From Methylomonas methanica (GTDB lineage: Bacteria; Pseudomonadota; Gammaproteobacteria; Methylococcales; Methylomonadaceae), in the NCBI GenBank assembly GCA_001644045.1, contig LUUF01000079.1:62001-126000 (forward strand): a DNA stretch of 64,000 nt. The letters run 5' to 3'. The position numbers were made by a program, and so were the translations under genes. The notes beneath the pieces are model-generated. The model had not been told where the DNA came from, did not search any database, and saw only the letters and a list, made by a program, of their open reading frames with translations. Shown piece by piece: positions 47,164-55,900 of the stretch. The stretch's first letter is position 1, and each line of letters begins with the position of its first letter.

Positions 47164-48975
47164 ATGAGCTTATCTCTACAACATACCGAAAAATTACCTA
47201 GTTTTAGCGAAATGCCGCCGACGCGTTTTTGCCGCCGATTGTGCTGCACTATTGGTCCGCATGTTCATAGTTCCAAACAGGTGTTATTGGCGGCTGCGGC
47301 TGCTTTATCGATGACGCCGTTTGCGCTGCACGCGTCGACGTTGTCCTTCTCCGCAAGTTCTTATAACGCGACTGAAGCGGGCGAGAGCGTGCCGGTCACT
47401 GTTAACATGAATACGGCGGCGTATGGTGGTTGCACTATCAGTGGCGAAGTGGTTGCCACCGGCGGCAGCGCGACTTCAGGTAGCGATTACAACATATCCG
47501 GCGGTACCTTTTCTTTCAATGTGCCGTTTACAGGAGGGCCGCATACCGATAGCGCAACAGTGTTTATCAATATTGTGGACGACACAATTGTGGAAAGCAC
47601 TGAAACTGTAAATTTGGCTATTCAAAACGCTACCGAAGATTGCTCGGGTCCGCCCAATACCAGCAGTACTGCAGTCCTCAGTATTGCGGATAACGATACG
47701 GCACCGACAACGCCAACTACGCCGACGTCACCTACATCGCCGACGCCTAACCTAAGCGCCGATCCGACCTTTACCCCTAATCAGCAATCAATTTACGAAG
47801 GTTTAACCAGCGCTTGCTCTGGAGCGAGCGGCGATTTATTGAACCGCTGCAATGAAATAAACAACGCCGATCTGAATGCGATTATTCCCGACGCCGTTGC
47901 CGCCCAAGGCGCGGCGGCCGTGGACTTCGGCTATAAGCAATTTTCCGTGGTGCATGGCCGCATCGTTAATCTGCGCAACTCCCAGCAGCAAAGTTCCTCG
48001 TTGCTCGGTTATTCCACCATCAATATCAACGGTGAAACCATACCGGTCGGCAAGGCTTTGATGACGGCATTAGGTCCGGCGCGTGGCGGTGCGGCAGGCG
48101 ACGATCCAAGCGATCAACCGTTCCGCGATAGCCCTTTAGGCTTTTTTTTAAAAGGCCAATTCAATGTCGGCGAAAAAGCCAATACCGGCAGCGAACGGGG
48201 TTTCAAAGTCGACAGAAAAGCCGTTACCTTCGGTCTGGATTACAGTGTCATGGACGAGTTGGTGCTGGGTGCGGCTTTCGGTTACGGCTCTACCGACACC
48301 AATTACAATTTAAATAGCGGAAGCATGTCGGCCGATGCCTATGAATTTTCTTCTTACGGCAGTTATTTCCTGCCGCAGTCGTTTTATATCGACTGGATAA
48401 TGAGTTATGCGCTGCATTCGTTTGACATCAATCGGCGTATCCAATATACCGGTTTCGACAATACGGCCACCAGTGCCGCCAATGGCGACCAATACGGCTT
48501 TAGTTTGGGGTTTGGTAAAGATTTTGCGTTACAAAGTTTTGTGATCAATCCGTATCTGAGACTGGATTACAGCAAAACCAAAGTCGATAGCTATCAGGAA
48601 AGCGGTGGCGGCGGCTTGGCAATGGAGTTTGCCGGCCAGTCTATCGATTCGGCGACATCGACTATTGGTGGTCAAGCCAGCAACGCGATTAGCACGTCTT
48701 GGGGCGTATTGTCGCCCGGCGTGCGCTTCGAATGGGTGCATCAATACCTGGACGAAAGCCGTTTGATCCAGGCGCGTTTTAGTCAGGCGGCTGCCGGCGC
48801 CGGCACATTCAGCGTAAAAACCGACACGCCGGATCGCGACTATTTCAATATTGGTACGTCGTTGGCATTGAGTTTGCCGGAAGGTCGGGCGGGCTTTTTA
48901 AGATACGAATACCGCTTGGGGCAGGCGTATATTACCGATCACACTATCGAGCTGGGGGCGAGAATTCCGTTTTAA
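47164..48975 (+). CDS. autotransporter with Calx-beta domain
   Basis: 603 residues. An unusually long N-region precedes the signal core (QVLLAAAAALSMTPFALHA, cleaved near 58), typical of extended autotransporter signal peptides. Mature part: a Calx-beta domain at about 60-175 (YNATEAGESVPVTVN, VDDTIVESTETVNLAI, LSIADNDT), a Thr/Pro-rich linker (TPTTPTTPTSPTSPTP), a short helical segment, then an autotransporter beta domain of about 300 residues ending in Phe (LGARIPF). Calx-beta folds bind calcium or serve as adhesion modules. The passenger is much shorter than in most autotransporters. Probably a surface adhesin or anchor. Confidence 0.88.
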   Translation: MSLSLQHTEKLPSFSEMPPTRFCRRLCCTIGPHVHSSKQVLLAAAAALSMTPFALHASTLSFSASSYNATEAGESVPVTVNMNTAAYGGCTISGEVVATGGSATSGSDYNISGGTFSFNVPFTGGPHTDSATVFINIVDDTIVESTETVNLAIQNATEDCSGPPNTSSTAVLSIADNDTAPTTPTTPTSPTSPTPNLSADPTFTPNQQSIYEGLTSACSGASGDLLNRCNEINNADLNAIIPDAVAAQGAAAVDFGYKQFSVVHGRIVNLRNSQQQSSSLLGYSTININGETIPVGKALMTALGPARGGAAGDDPSDQPFRDSPLGFFLKGQFNVGEKANTGSERGFKVDRKAVTFGLDYSVMDELVLGAAFGYGSTDTNYNLNSGSMSADAYEFSSYGSYFLPQSFYIDWIMSYALHSFDINRRIQYTGFDNTATSAANGDQYGFSLGFGKDFALQSFVINPYLRLDYSKTKVDSYQESGGGGLAMEFAGQSIDSATSTIGGQASNAISTSWGVLSPGVRFEWVHQYLDESRLIQARFSQAAAGAGTFSVKTDTPDRDYFNIGTSLALSLPEGRAGFLRYEYRLGQAYITDHTIELGARIPF

Positions 48976-49004
48976 GGAATTTGTAGCGAATTGCTTTGGG
49001 GAGG

Positions 49005-49033
49005 GGCCGCGCCGGAAATATCCCGTAGCGGCC
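49005..49033 (+). terminator. hairpin after the autotransporter gene
   Basis: GGCCGC (49005-49010) pairs with GCGGCC (49028-49033) and is followed by TTATCT. Lies between convergent autotransporter and rpe genes. Confidence 0.55.
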
Positions 49034-49048
49034 TTATCTAATGCAAAC

Positions 49049-49720
49049 TTATTTGGCGTTGGCCAATTCCGCGCGCATGTCGTCGATGACTTTTTTGTAG
49101 TCCGGTTTGCCGAAAATGGCCGAGCCCGCAACGAAGGTATCCGCGCCGGCTTCCTTAATTTCACGAATATTGCCTACGTTCACGCCGCCGTCGATTTCCA
49201 GGCGGATATCGAAGCCGCTGTCGTCGATGATTTTTCTGGCTTGGCGCAATTTATCCAGCGCGGATGGAATGAAAGATTGGCCGCCGAATCCGGGGTTGAC
49301 CGACATCAGCAAAATCATGTCGACTTTGTCCAGTACGTGTTCCAGATAATGCAAAGGGGTGCCTGGGTTGAATACCAGACCGGATTTGCAACCCAGGTCT
49401 CTGATCATTTGCAGTGAACGATCAATGTGTCTGGAGGCTTCGGGGTGGAAAGTAATGTAGCTGGCGCCGGCTTGAGCGAAATCGGGAATGATGCGGTCTA
49501 CCGGTTCCACCATCAAATGTACGTCGATAGGCGCGGTAACGCCGTGTTTACGCAGCGCTTCGCAAACCAGCGGACCGATAGTCAGATTTGGCACAAAATG
49601 GTTGTCCATAACATCAAAATGCACAATGTCGGCGCCCGCATTTAATACATTGACAACTTCTTCGCCCAAACGCGCGAAGTCTGCGGAGAGTATAGAAGGT
49701 GCAATCAGATTGTCAGCCAT
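49049..49720 (-). CDS. rpe: ribulose-phosphate 3-epimerase
   Basis: Interconverts ribulose 5-phosphate and xylulose 5-phosphate; also feeds the ribulose monophosphate cycle for formaldehyde fixation. 223 residues. Seen: [16 protein letters not shown], the catalytic [51 protein letters not shown] and EIDGGVN near the second catalytic Asp. Single gene in the window, not with gph or trpE as in some relatives. Well supported. Confidence 0.97.
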   Translation of the reverse strand: MADNLIAPSILSADFARLGEEVVNVLNAGADIVHFDVMDNHFVPNLTIGPLVCEALRKHGVTAPIDVHLMVEPVDRIIPDFAQAGASYITFHPEASRHIDRSLQMIRDLGCKSGLVFNPGTPLHYLEHVLDKVDMILLMSVNPGFGGQSFIPSALDKLRQARKIIDDSGFDIRLEIDGGVNVGNIREIKEAGADTFVAGSAIFGKPDYKKVIDDMRAELANAK

Positions 49721-49856
49721 CTTTTGATCCTTTTGGTGAGGTTAAAAAACGGCCATTATAACTTTTTTCCGGCGTTTGGCTAAAACAGAGGATGGATCGA
49801 GTACTTGGCGGCCGTCGCTCAGCGTCTCAAGCCTCAATCGTTAACACGTTGCCTAA

Positions 49857-52229
49857 TCATAAATTACCGTCCGGCAGGTAATCGGTCAGAAATTTTTCGA
49901 ATTCCGCTATCGGCAGCGGCTTGCTGGCCAAATAACCCTGGTACAGATCGCATTGCCGGCTTTTCAGAAAAGCCAGTTGTTCGGCGGTTTCCACGCCTTC
50001 CGCAACCACTCGCATGCGTAGCGTTTTCGCCATGGCGATGATCGTAGCGGTGATTTCCATATCGTCGGTGTGTTTGGGGATGTCTTCAATGAAACTTTTA
50101 TCGATTTTTAAGACGTCCAGCGGAAATAGTTTCAAATAGGCCAGCGACGAATAGCCCGTGCCGAAATCGTCGATGGCCAGATGCACGCCCAAGGCATGCA
50201 GTTTATGCAAAATTTCGATGGCTTCTTTTTCGCGCTTCATCAACGCGCTTTCAGTAAGTTCCAGTTCCAGATACTCGGCCGGAAAACCGGTTTCTTCCAG
50301 AACCTTGGCGACCACATCACTGATGTCGCTATGTAAAAACTGTTGCGGGGATAGATTAACCGCCAGGCGTAAGGGCGGAAAACCGGCCTCGCGCCAGCGC
50401 TGGCCGTGGCGGCAGGTTTCTCTCAACACCCAATTGCCGATAGTAGTAATCAGGCCGGTTTCCTCGGCAATGGGGATGAAGCGAATCGGCGGTATCAGTT
50501 CGCCGCTGGCGGTCTGCCACCTGACGAGGGCTTCGGCTCCCACTATAGCGCCGTTATGAATGCAAAATTGCGGTTGAAAAAATACCCGCAATTCGCCTTG
50601 CTCGATGGCTTGTCGCAGGCGGATTTCAATATCGATGCGTTCTCGGGCCGCGCGGGTTAAATCTTCAGAGAAATATTTGAAACGATTACGGCCCTCGTTT
50701 TTGGCTTGATACAAGGCCGTATCGGCTTGCTGGATTAATTCGTCCGGCGAGGCGCCGTGTTCGGGAAACATCGCGATGCCGACGCTGACGCCGATGCGTA
50801 CCTCATGCCCGCTGGGTAGCTGCCAGGTTTGGTTTAAGGCATTGATGATTTGCGTGGCTACGTGAGCGACGGTTTCCGGTTGGTTGACTTCCTCCAGCAA
50901 CACCACAAACTCGTCGCCGCCGAGTCGGCAAATGGTGTCGCTGGTACGTAGCCGGGTAGTCAGGCGCTCGGCCACCATTTGCAGCAAATCGTCGCCGGCC
51001 AAATGGCCGAAACTATCGTTAACGTCCTTAAAGCGGTCCAAATCCAGCATCAACACTGCCATCTTATTGGCTTGGCGACGGGCTTTCTCGATATTGTGCT
51101 GCAGGCGCGACAGGAACAGCATGCGGTTGGGCAGTTTGGTCAGCGGGTCGTGGTGGGCCAGGAATTCCAGCTCCATTTCCGAAGCCTTCAGCTTGGAAAT
51201 GTCGGCAAACACGCCCACATAATTGCTGATCTCGCCTTTACCGTCGCGCACGGTACTGATGCTTAATAATTCCGGATACACTTCTCCGCATTTGCGGCGA
51301 TTCCAAATTTCGCCTTGCCAGTGGTCGGTAGCATTAATATTGGCCCACATTTCCCGGTAAAAATCGGCGTTATGGCGGCCGGAACTCATGATGCCGGGAC
51401 TATTGCCGATCACATCCTGATTGTCGTAGCCGGTAATATCGGTAAATGCCTTATTGACCATCGTAATCCGGCGCCGGGCGTCGGTGATCATCACGCCTTC
51501 GCGGGTGCTTTCGAATACGGCGGCGGCTTGTCCCAAGCGCTCCTCGTTGGCTTTGATGTCGGAAATATCGGTGATGGTGCCGACGTAACCGCACAATCCG
51601 CCCGCTTCGTCCAGTTCCGGCTCGGCGCGGCCCACCACCCAGTGCACACTGCCGTTCGCCAATTGAAACCGGTATTGCATATTGAAGGGCTGCAAGGCTG
51701 ATACGCAGCGCTGCCATTCGGTCATGACGGATTCGCGGTCTTCCGCAAGCAGCCCGGCTATCCAGCCGTCACCGTGCGAATCAATAAAATGCAAGCCGGT
51801 GATCTCGCACCAGCGGTGATTGACGTAGTCGCATTCACCTTTTTCGTTAGTGCGAAAAATTCCGACCGGGGCAATTTTTGATAAGGTATGGAAGAGTAGT
51901 TCGCTTTCCTGCAACGCGATTTCCGCATGCTTACGGGCGGTGATGTCGCGCAGCCCGATCACGAAGGCCGGCGCGCCTTCCCATTCCAGCGGAGTCGAGC
52001 GCATTTCGGCCCAGGCTATGCCGCTGGGACGAATCAGGTTGATGTCTTGAAATTGAATTTTGTCGGCGGGAATCGGGATCGCCAAGGAATGGCCGATCAG
52101 GCTGCCGCGTTCCAATAGCTGTTCCGCCGCCTGGTTGGCATAAATGACGATGCCTTGCGGATCGACCACCATTACCCCGTCGGTAATGGTATCGAGGATC
52201 AGATTAAGTTGTTTGAGTGTTTGTGGCAT
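49857..52229 (-). CDS. PAS-PAS-PAS-GGDEF-EAL cyclic-di-GMP enzyme
   Basis: 790 residues, no membrane segment. Three PAS domains (about 1-100, 115-235, 240-350; PAC ends DITARKH, DISDIKA, DISKLKA). GGDEF domain with intact GGDEF at 437-441 and the inhibitory I-site RTSD five residues before. EAL domain with E566 (GAEALVRW), DDFGTGYSSLAYLK and IDKSFI intact. Both synthesis and hydrolysis of c-di-GMP are thus possible, with the balance presumably set by the PAS sensors. Last gene of a leftward operon, 20 bases after the REC-KaiB gene. Confidence 0.95.
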   Translation of the reverse strand: MPQTLKQLNLILDTITDGVMVVDPQGIVIYANQAAEQLLERGSLIGHSLAIPIPADKIQFQDINLIRPSGIAWAEMRSTPLEWEGAPAFVIGLRDITARKHAEIALQESELLFHTLSKIAPVGIFRTNEKGECDYVNHRWCEITGLHFIDSHGDGWIAGLLAEDRESVMTEWQRCVSALQPFNMQYRFQLANGSVHWVVGRAEPELDEAGGLCGYVGTITDISDIKANEERLGQAAAVFESTREGVMITDARRRITMVNKAFTDITGYDNQDVIGNSPGIMSSGRHNADFYREMWANINATDHWQGEIWNRRKCGEVYPELLSISTVRDGKGEISNYVGVFADISKLKASEMELEFLAHHDPLTKLPNRMLFLSRLQHNIEKARRQANKMAVLMLDLDRFKDVNDSFGHLAGDDLLQMVAERLTTRLRTSDTICRLGGDEFVVLLEEVNQPETVAHVATQIINALNQTWQLPSGHEVRIGVSVGIAMFPEHGASPDELIQQADTALYQAKNEGRNRFKYFSEDLTRAARERIDIEIRLRQAIEQGELRVFFQPQFCIHNGAIVGAEALVRWQTASGELIPPIRFIPIAEETGLITTIGNWVLRETCRHGQRWREAGFPPLRLAVNLSPQQFLHSDISDVVAKVLEETGFPAEYLELELTESALMKREKEAIEILHKLHALGVHLAIDDFGTGYSSLAYLKLFPLDVLKIDKSFIEDIPKHTDDMEITATIIAMAKTLRMRVVAEGVETAEQLAFLKSRQCDLYQGYLASKPLPIAEFEKFLTDYLPDGNL

Positions 52230-52249
52230 TTAGGCGTTACGACCAGGCA

Positions 52250-52951
52250 TCAAACGATCACGGTCTGCACACCTGTACCAACATTTTGGGTAGTGATTGC
52301 CGCCATTACCGACGACATCCGGGAAAGATCGCCAAGCAGTTTTAACACCGGTTCCGGCAGGTCGCGCACCAGCATCGGCGTCGCAAATATTTCTTTTTCC
52401 AGGGCTTTTTCCGGCATGCCCAGTACTTCGACCACATCGAATACCCAATGGCCCGGCTCGTAAATGCCGGCCAGTACCGCGCTGATTTGTTCGACCAGTC
52501 TGCGGGTTTCCGGATTTAACGACACCACATATAAGGTCAGGACCAGTTTATGGTGGTTAGCCCGGCGCCCTTCGTGGACTTTGGCGATGTGTACGACTTG
52601 CGCGATATTTCTGATTTGCGATGCCGACAAGGGCTTGCTGGCCAGTTCGAATTGCAAGCCTTCCTCATGGGCGTCTTTCAGTTGGTCCATGAATTCGGCG
52701 GCAAAGGCCGTGACAATATAGACATTCAGGCTATTATCCAGCGCCTTCAGGCGGCGCAAGGTTTCCACGCCGTCTATGCCGGGCATGCGTAAGTCCAGGA
52801 ATATCAGATCGGGACGGTCGGCTTCCACCATGGCGATACCTTGCAGACCATTCTCGGCTTCGCGCACATGATAGCCTTCTTCTTCCAGAATCAGCTTGAA
52901 GGCGCCGCGTACCGCTGGGTCGTCGTCAATCACCAGAATGTTGTTTACCAT
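52250..52951 (-). CDS. response regulator fused to a KaiB-like domain
   Basis: 233 residues. Receiver at 1-118: acidic VIDDDPAVRG, phospho-acceptor D53 (FLDLRMPGIDG), Lys K106 (ASKPLS). The C-terminal part (about 136-218) follows the clock protein KaiB from end to end: LTLYVVSLNPETRRLV (KaiB LKLYVAGNTPNSVRAL), then VFDVVEVLGMPE, IFATPMLVRDLPEPV (KaiB ILATPTLAKVLPLPV) and LLGDLSRM (KaiB IIGDLSDR). KaiB-like folds bind KaiC in clocks and form the input domain of SasA kinase. Joined here to a receiver, the domain could be released or masked by phosphorylation. No kaiC lies in the window. Middle gene of a three-gene signalling operon. Confidence 0.88.
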   Translation of the reverse strand: MVNNILVIDDDPAVRGAFKLILEEEGYHVREAENGLQGIAMVEADRPDLIFLDLRMPGIDGVETLRRLKALDNSLNVYIVTAFAAEFMDQLKDAHEEGLQFELASKPLSASQIRNIAQVVHIAKVHEGRRANHHKLVLTLYVVSLNPETRRLVEQISAVLAGIYEPGHWVFDVVEVLGMPEKALEKEIFATPMLVRDLPEPVLKLLGDLSRMSSVMAAITTQNVGTGVQTVIV

Positions 52952-52978
52952 TGCCTCTGTCTCAGTCCGTTAAAAATA

Positions 52979-55900
52979 CTAATAGTGGGGGAATTTTAAC
53001 CGTATGCAGCAACCTTCGCCAATGCGACTTTCCACTGCTATCGAGCCGCCGGCATCCTGAATCAGTCGGCGAGTGACCGATAAACCCAGACCGGTGCCCT
53101 GACCAGGCGGTTTGGTGGTGAAGAAAGGATCGAACATACGGCTTTGCACGTCATCAGGAATGCCCGCGCCGTTGTCTTTTATCGTCAACTCTAGCATTTT
53201 TTCCGCGGAGCGGACGCTGATTTCAATTTCGGGGTGCTCAATACCGCGCAGCGCGTCGCGGGCATTGATCAATAAGTTGATCAAAATCTGTTGCATACTT
53301 TCCGCAGTACAGGCCAGTTTAGGCAGGTTTTCCGGTATCTCGGTGCGCAGGCCGATAGCGGTTTTGCGTAATTCGCCCTCCAATAGCAGCAGCGTTTGGC
53401 CTAAAACCTCCTCTATCGAGCAACTGCCGGTTTGCGTATTTTTTTGATGCATGAACACCAGCATATTCGAAACGATGTTTTTGATACGCTGAATTTGCTG
53501 CAACGCTTGCGCAAGCACTTGCTTGGACTTGGCGTCTTCGGTGCGGTCCGAGACAAATTCCACGAAGTTCATCACGCCCATCAGCGGATTATTAATTTCG
53601 TGCGCCACGCCGCCGACCAGCGTACCCAGCGCCGACAGCTTTTCCATTTGCAGCATATGATCCTGATTTTCCTGCAATTGTTTGTAAGCCTGGCGGGTTT
53701 GTTCCAGCAGGCGGGCGTTTTCCAACGAAATGGCCGCCTGTGCGGTCAACAGCTCGGTCATGCTGATTTTTTCCGGGGTGAATACGCCCTCCGACAGCCG
53801 GTTTTCCAGATACAGCAGGCCTATCAGCTCGGTTTGTTTGATCACCGGCAAACACAAAACCGAGCGTAAACCGAATGCGACGACCTCGGGAGAGTTTTGA
53901 AATTCGCCCTCGCTACAGGCATCGCTCAGCACGACTTTTTCGTGGGTGCGCTGCACGTAATTGACGATGGCGTGGCAGATATCGCGCACTTTGTTAAGAC
54001 TGTAATAGTGTTTGTGTATCGTGCGTTTTTTACCGACATGCTGCTCGGCGGCAACCAACAATTCGTCATTTTGTTTGATCAACAAATAACCGTGCTGAGC
54101 GGCGGAGCTTTCCAATACCACGGCCATGATTTTTTGCATCAGTTGAGTCAGATCGATTTCCGCCGACAGCGCCAGCGCCGATTTCATCAAATAACTGATG
54201 TCCAGACTGGGCAGCGTGGCGGGAGCAGGCTGGGTTTTGGCTACCCTGGCTCCGGTTTCCGGACTGACATATTGATGGCGTTCCTGCAGTCGGTTGTTTT
54301 TCGCGTCCGCCCGGCATAAACGGTAATGGCGGCGGGCTTCGCCGTAATACAGTTCCGCGTCGCCCAGACGGTGAGTATGCATCAGATCGGCCAGCGTTTC
54401 GTAGAGATGGCCGGTCAGCAGGCCGTAGTTCTGCGCCAACGATAGGGCGATGGCATCTAGGTAGATATTGCGCGCTTCGCGGTATTGGCCCTGCTGTCTG
54501 GCGATCTCGGCATGGATAAACATCAGGTAAGGCTTTAGCAAGGGGCCGAGCAGCGCCCAGGTTTCCAGTTGCGCAAGCACGGGCGCAATCTCGGAATCGA
54601 TTTGCGCGTAATCCGTTTCCGATCTGAGCAGGTTCAAGATCCGAAAGACATACCAGAGACGCTTCAAGATATTGTCGGTTAAACCATGCAAGTAATCTTC
54701 CACGGTTTTTAACGATATGGCCGCGGAACTATAGTCGCCTAGGTAATATTGGGCAAAACCCAGCAATACGAAATAACTGCCGGTAGCGGCGACATAATTA
54801 TTAGCCTGCCAGTCCGCCAGGGTTGCTTGCATCTCGACCGGGCTGTAATCGGGCTTCATGGGTAATACCCAGCCGGCCAGCACCGCCTGCGCCAGGCCTA
54901 TCGAAAACGATAGCTGGTTTTTGCGGGAGAATTGCAAACATTCATCGGCGGCTTCCTCGACCCAGCGCAGGTTTTTACCCTGGACCACTAGATTCCACAT
55001 CAGCGGGCCGTAGGACAAGCCGGCGTTGTATAAATCGCCGCAGTTCTTCCCGGATTGAATGGCTTTGTGCGCGTAATCAACAATATCGGCCGGGTGGCTA
55101 CGCGAGTGCATATTGCACCAGACGATGCCGTTCATGCCTCTGGTGGCGCCGAAGGTGTTGGGGTATTTGGCGCAAAGGTCGTGAGCCAAATCCTGGTATC
55201 GAAACGCCTGCGCGAATTTGCCCTGTTCGCCCAGATTGAGGCCCATGATGGAAAACGAATAAATCACCGATTCGTCCATGCCGCCTTCCAGGCAATGCAA
55301 GGTGGATTGGGCGGCGGATAAATACAGCTGCGGAACCAGGCCGCACATATATAAATCCGGAATCAACTCGCTATAAAAAGCCAGTTCGATTTTGCTCTGC
55401 CGCTGCTCGGTAAACGGCATATTCAGGATTTTCTCCCAGACGTCGTCCTGCTGTTCGATCTTTGACATCAGATTTTTCATGCGTTGCCGGGCTTGCTCCG
55501 GATCGTCTGGAATGGACTTGTTGAAATAGGCCAAGCCACGATTGGCGGTGGCGATAGCTTGCTTGAAATTGCCGAAGGAGGATAACGAAGTGGTCTGATC
55601 GGCCAGCGCTTCGGCTTTATCCAGGTCGCTGACCGCATGTTCGATCAGCCGATTCAACAAGGCTTCGGAACTGTCGTAGCGGCCGCACATCAGATCGGTT
55701 TTCGCCAGGCGTTGGTAAATCCGAAAAGTCAGCGTGTAAGCCGTTTCCCAACAATCGGCCGGCAGGTAATTGTGGGCCTTCAGGAAAAATTCGTTGGCGG
55801 CGTCGCCGGCCAGCGCATCCAGGGCTTTGTTGCCGGCGTTGAAGTTGATATTTACCAACCAGTAGGCTGTTTGTTCATCCAGACTATCCGGGCAACCCTG

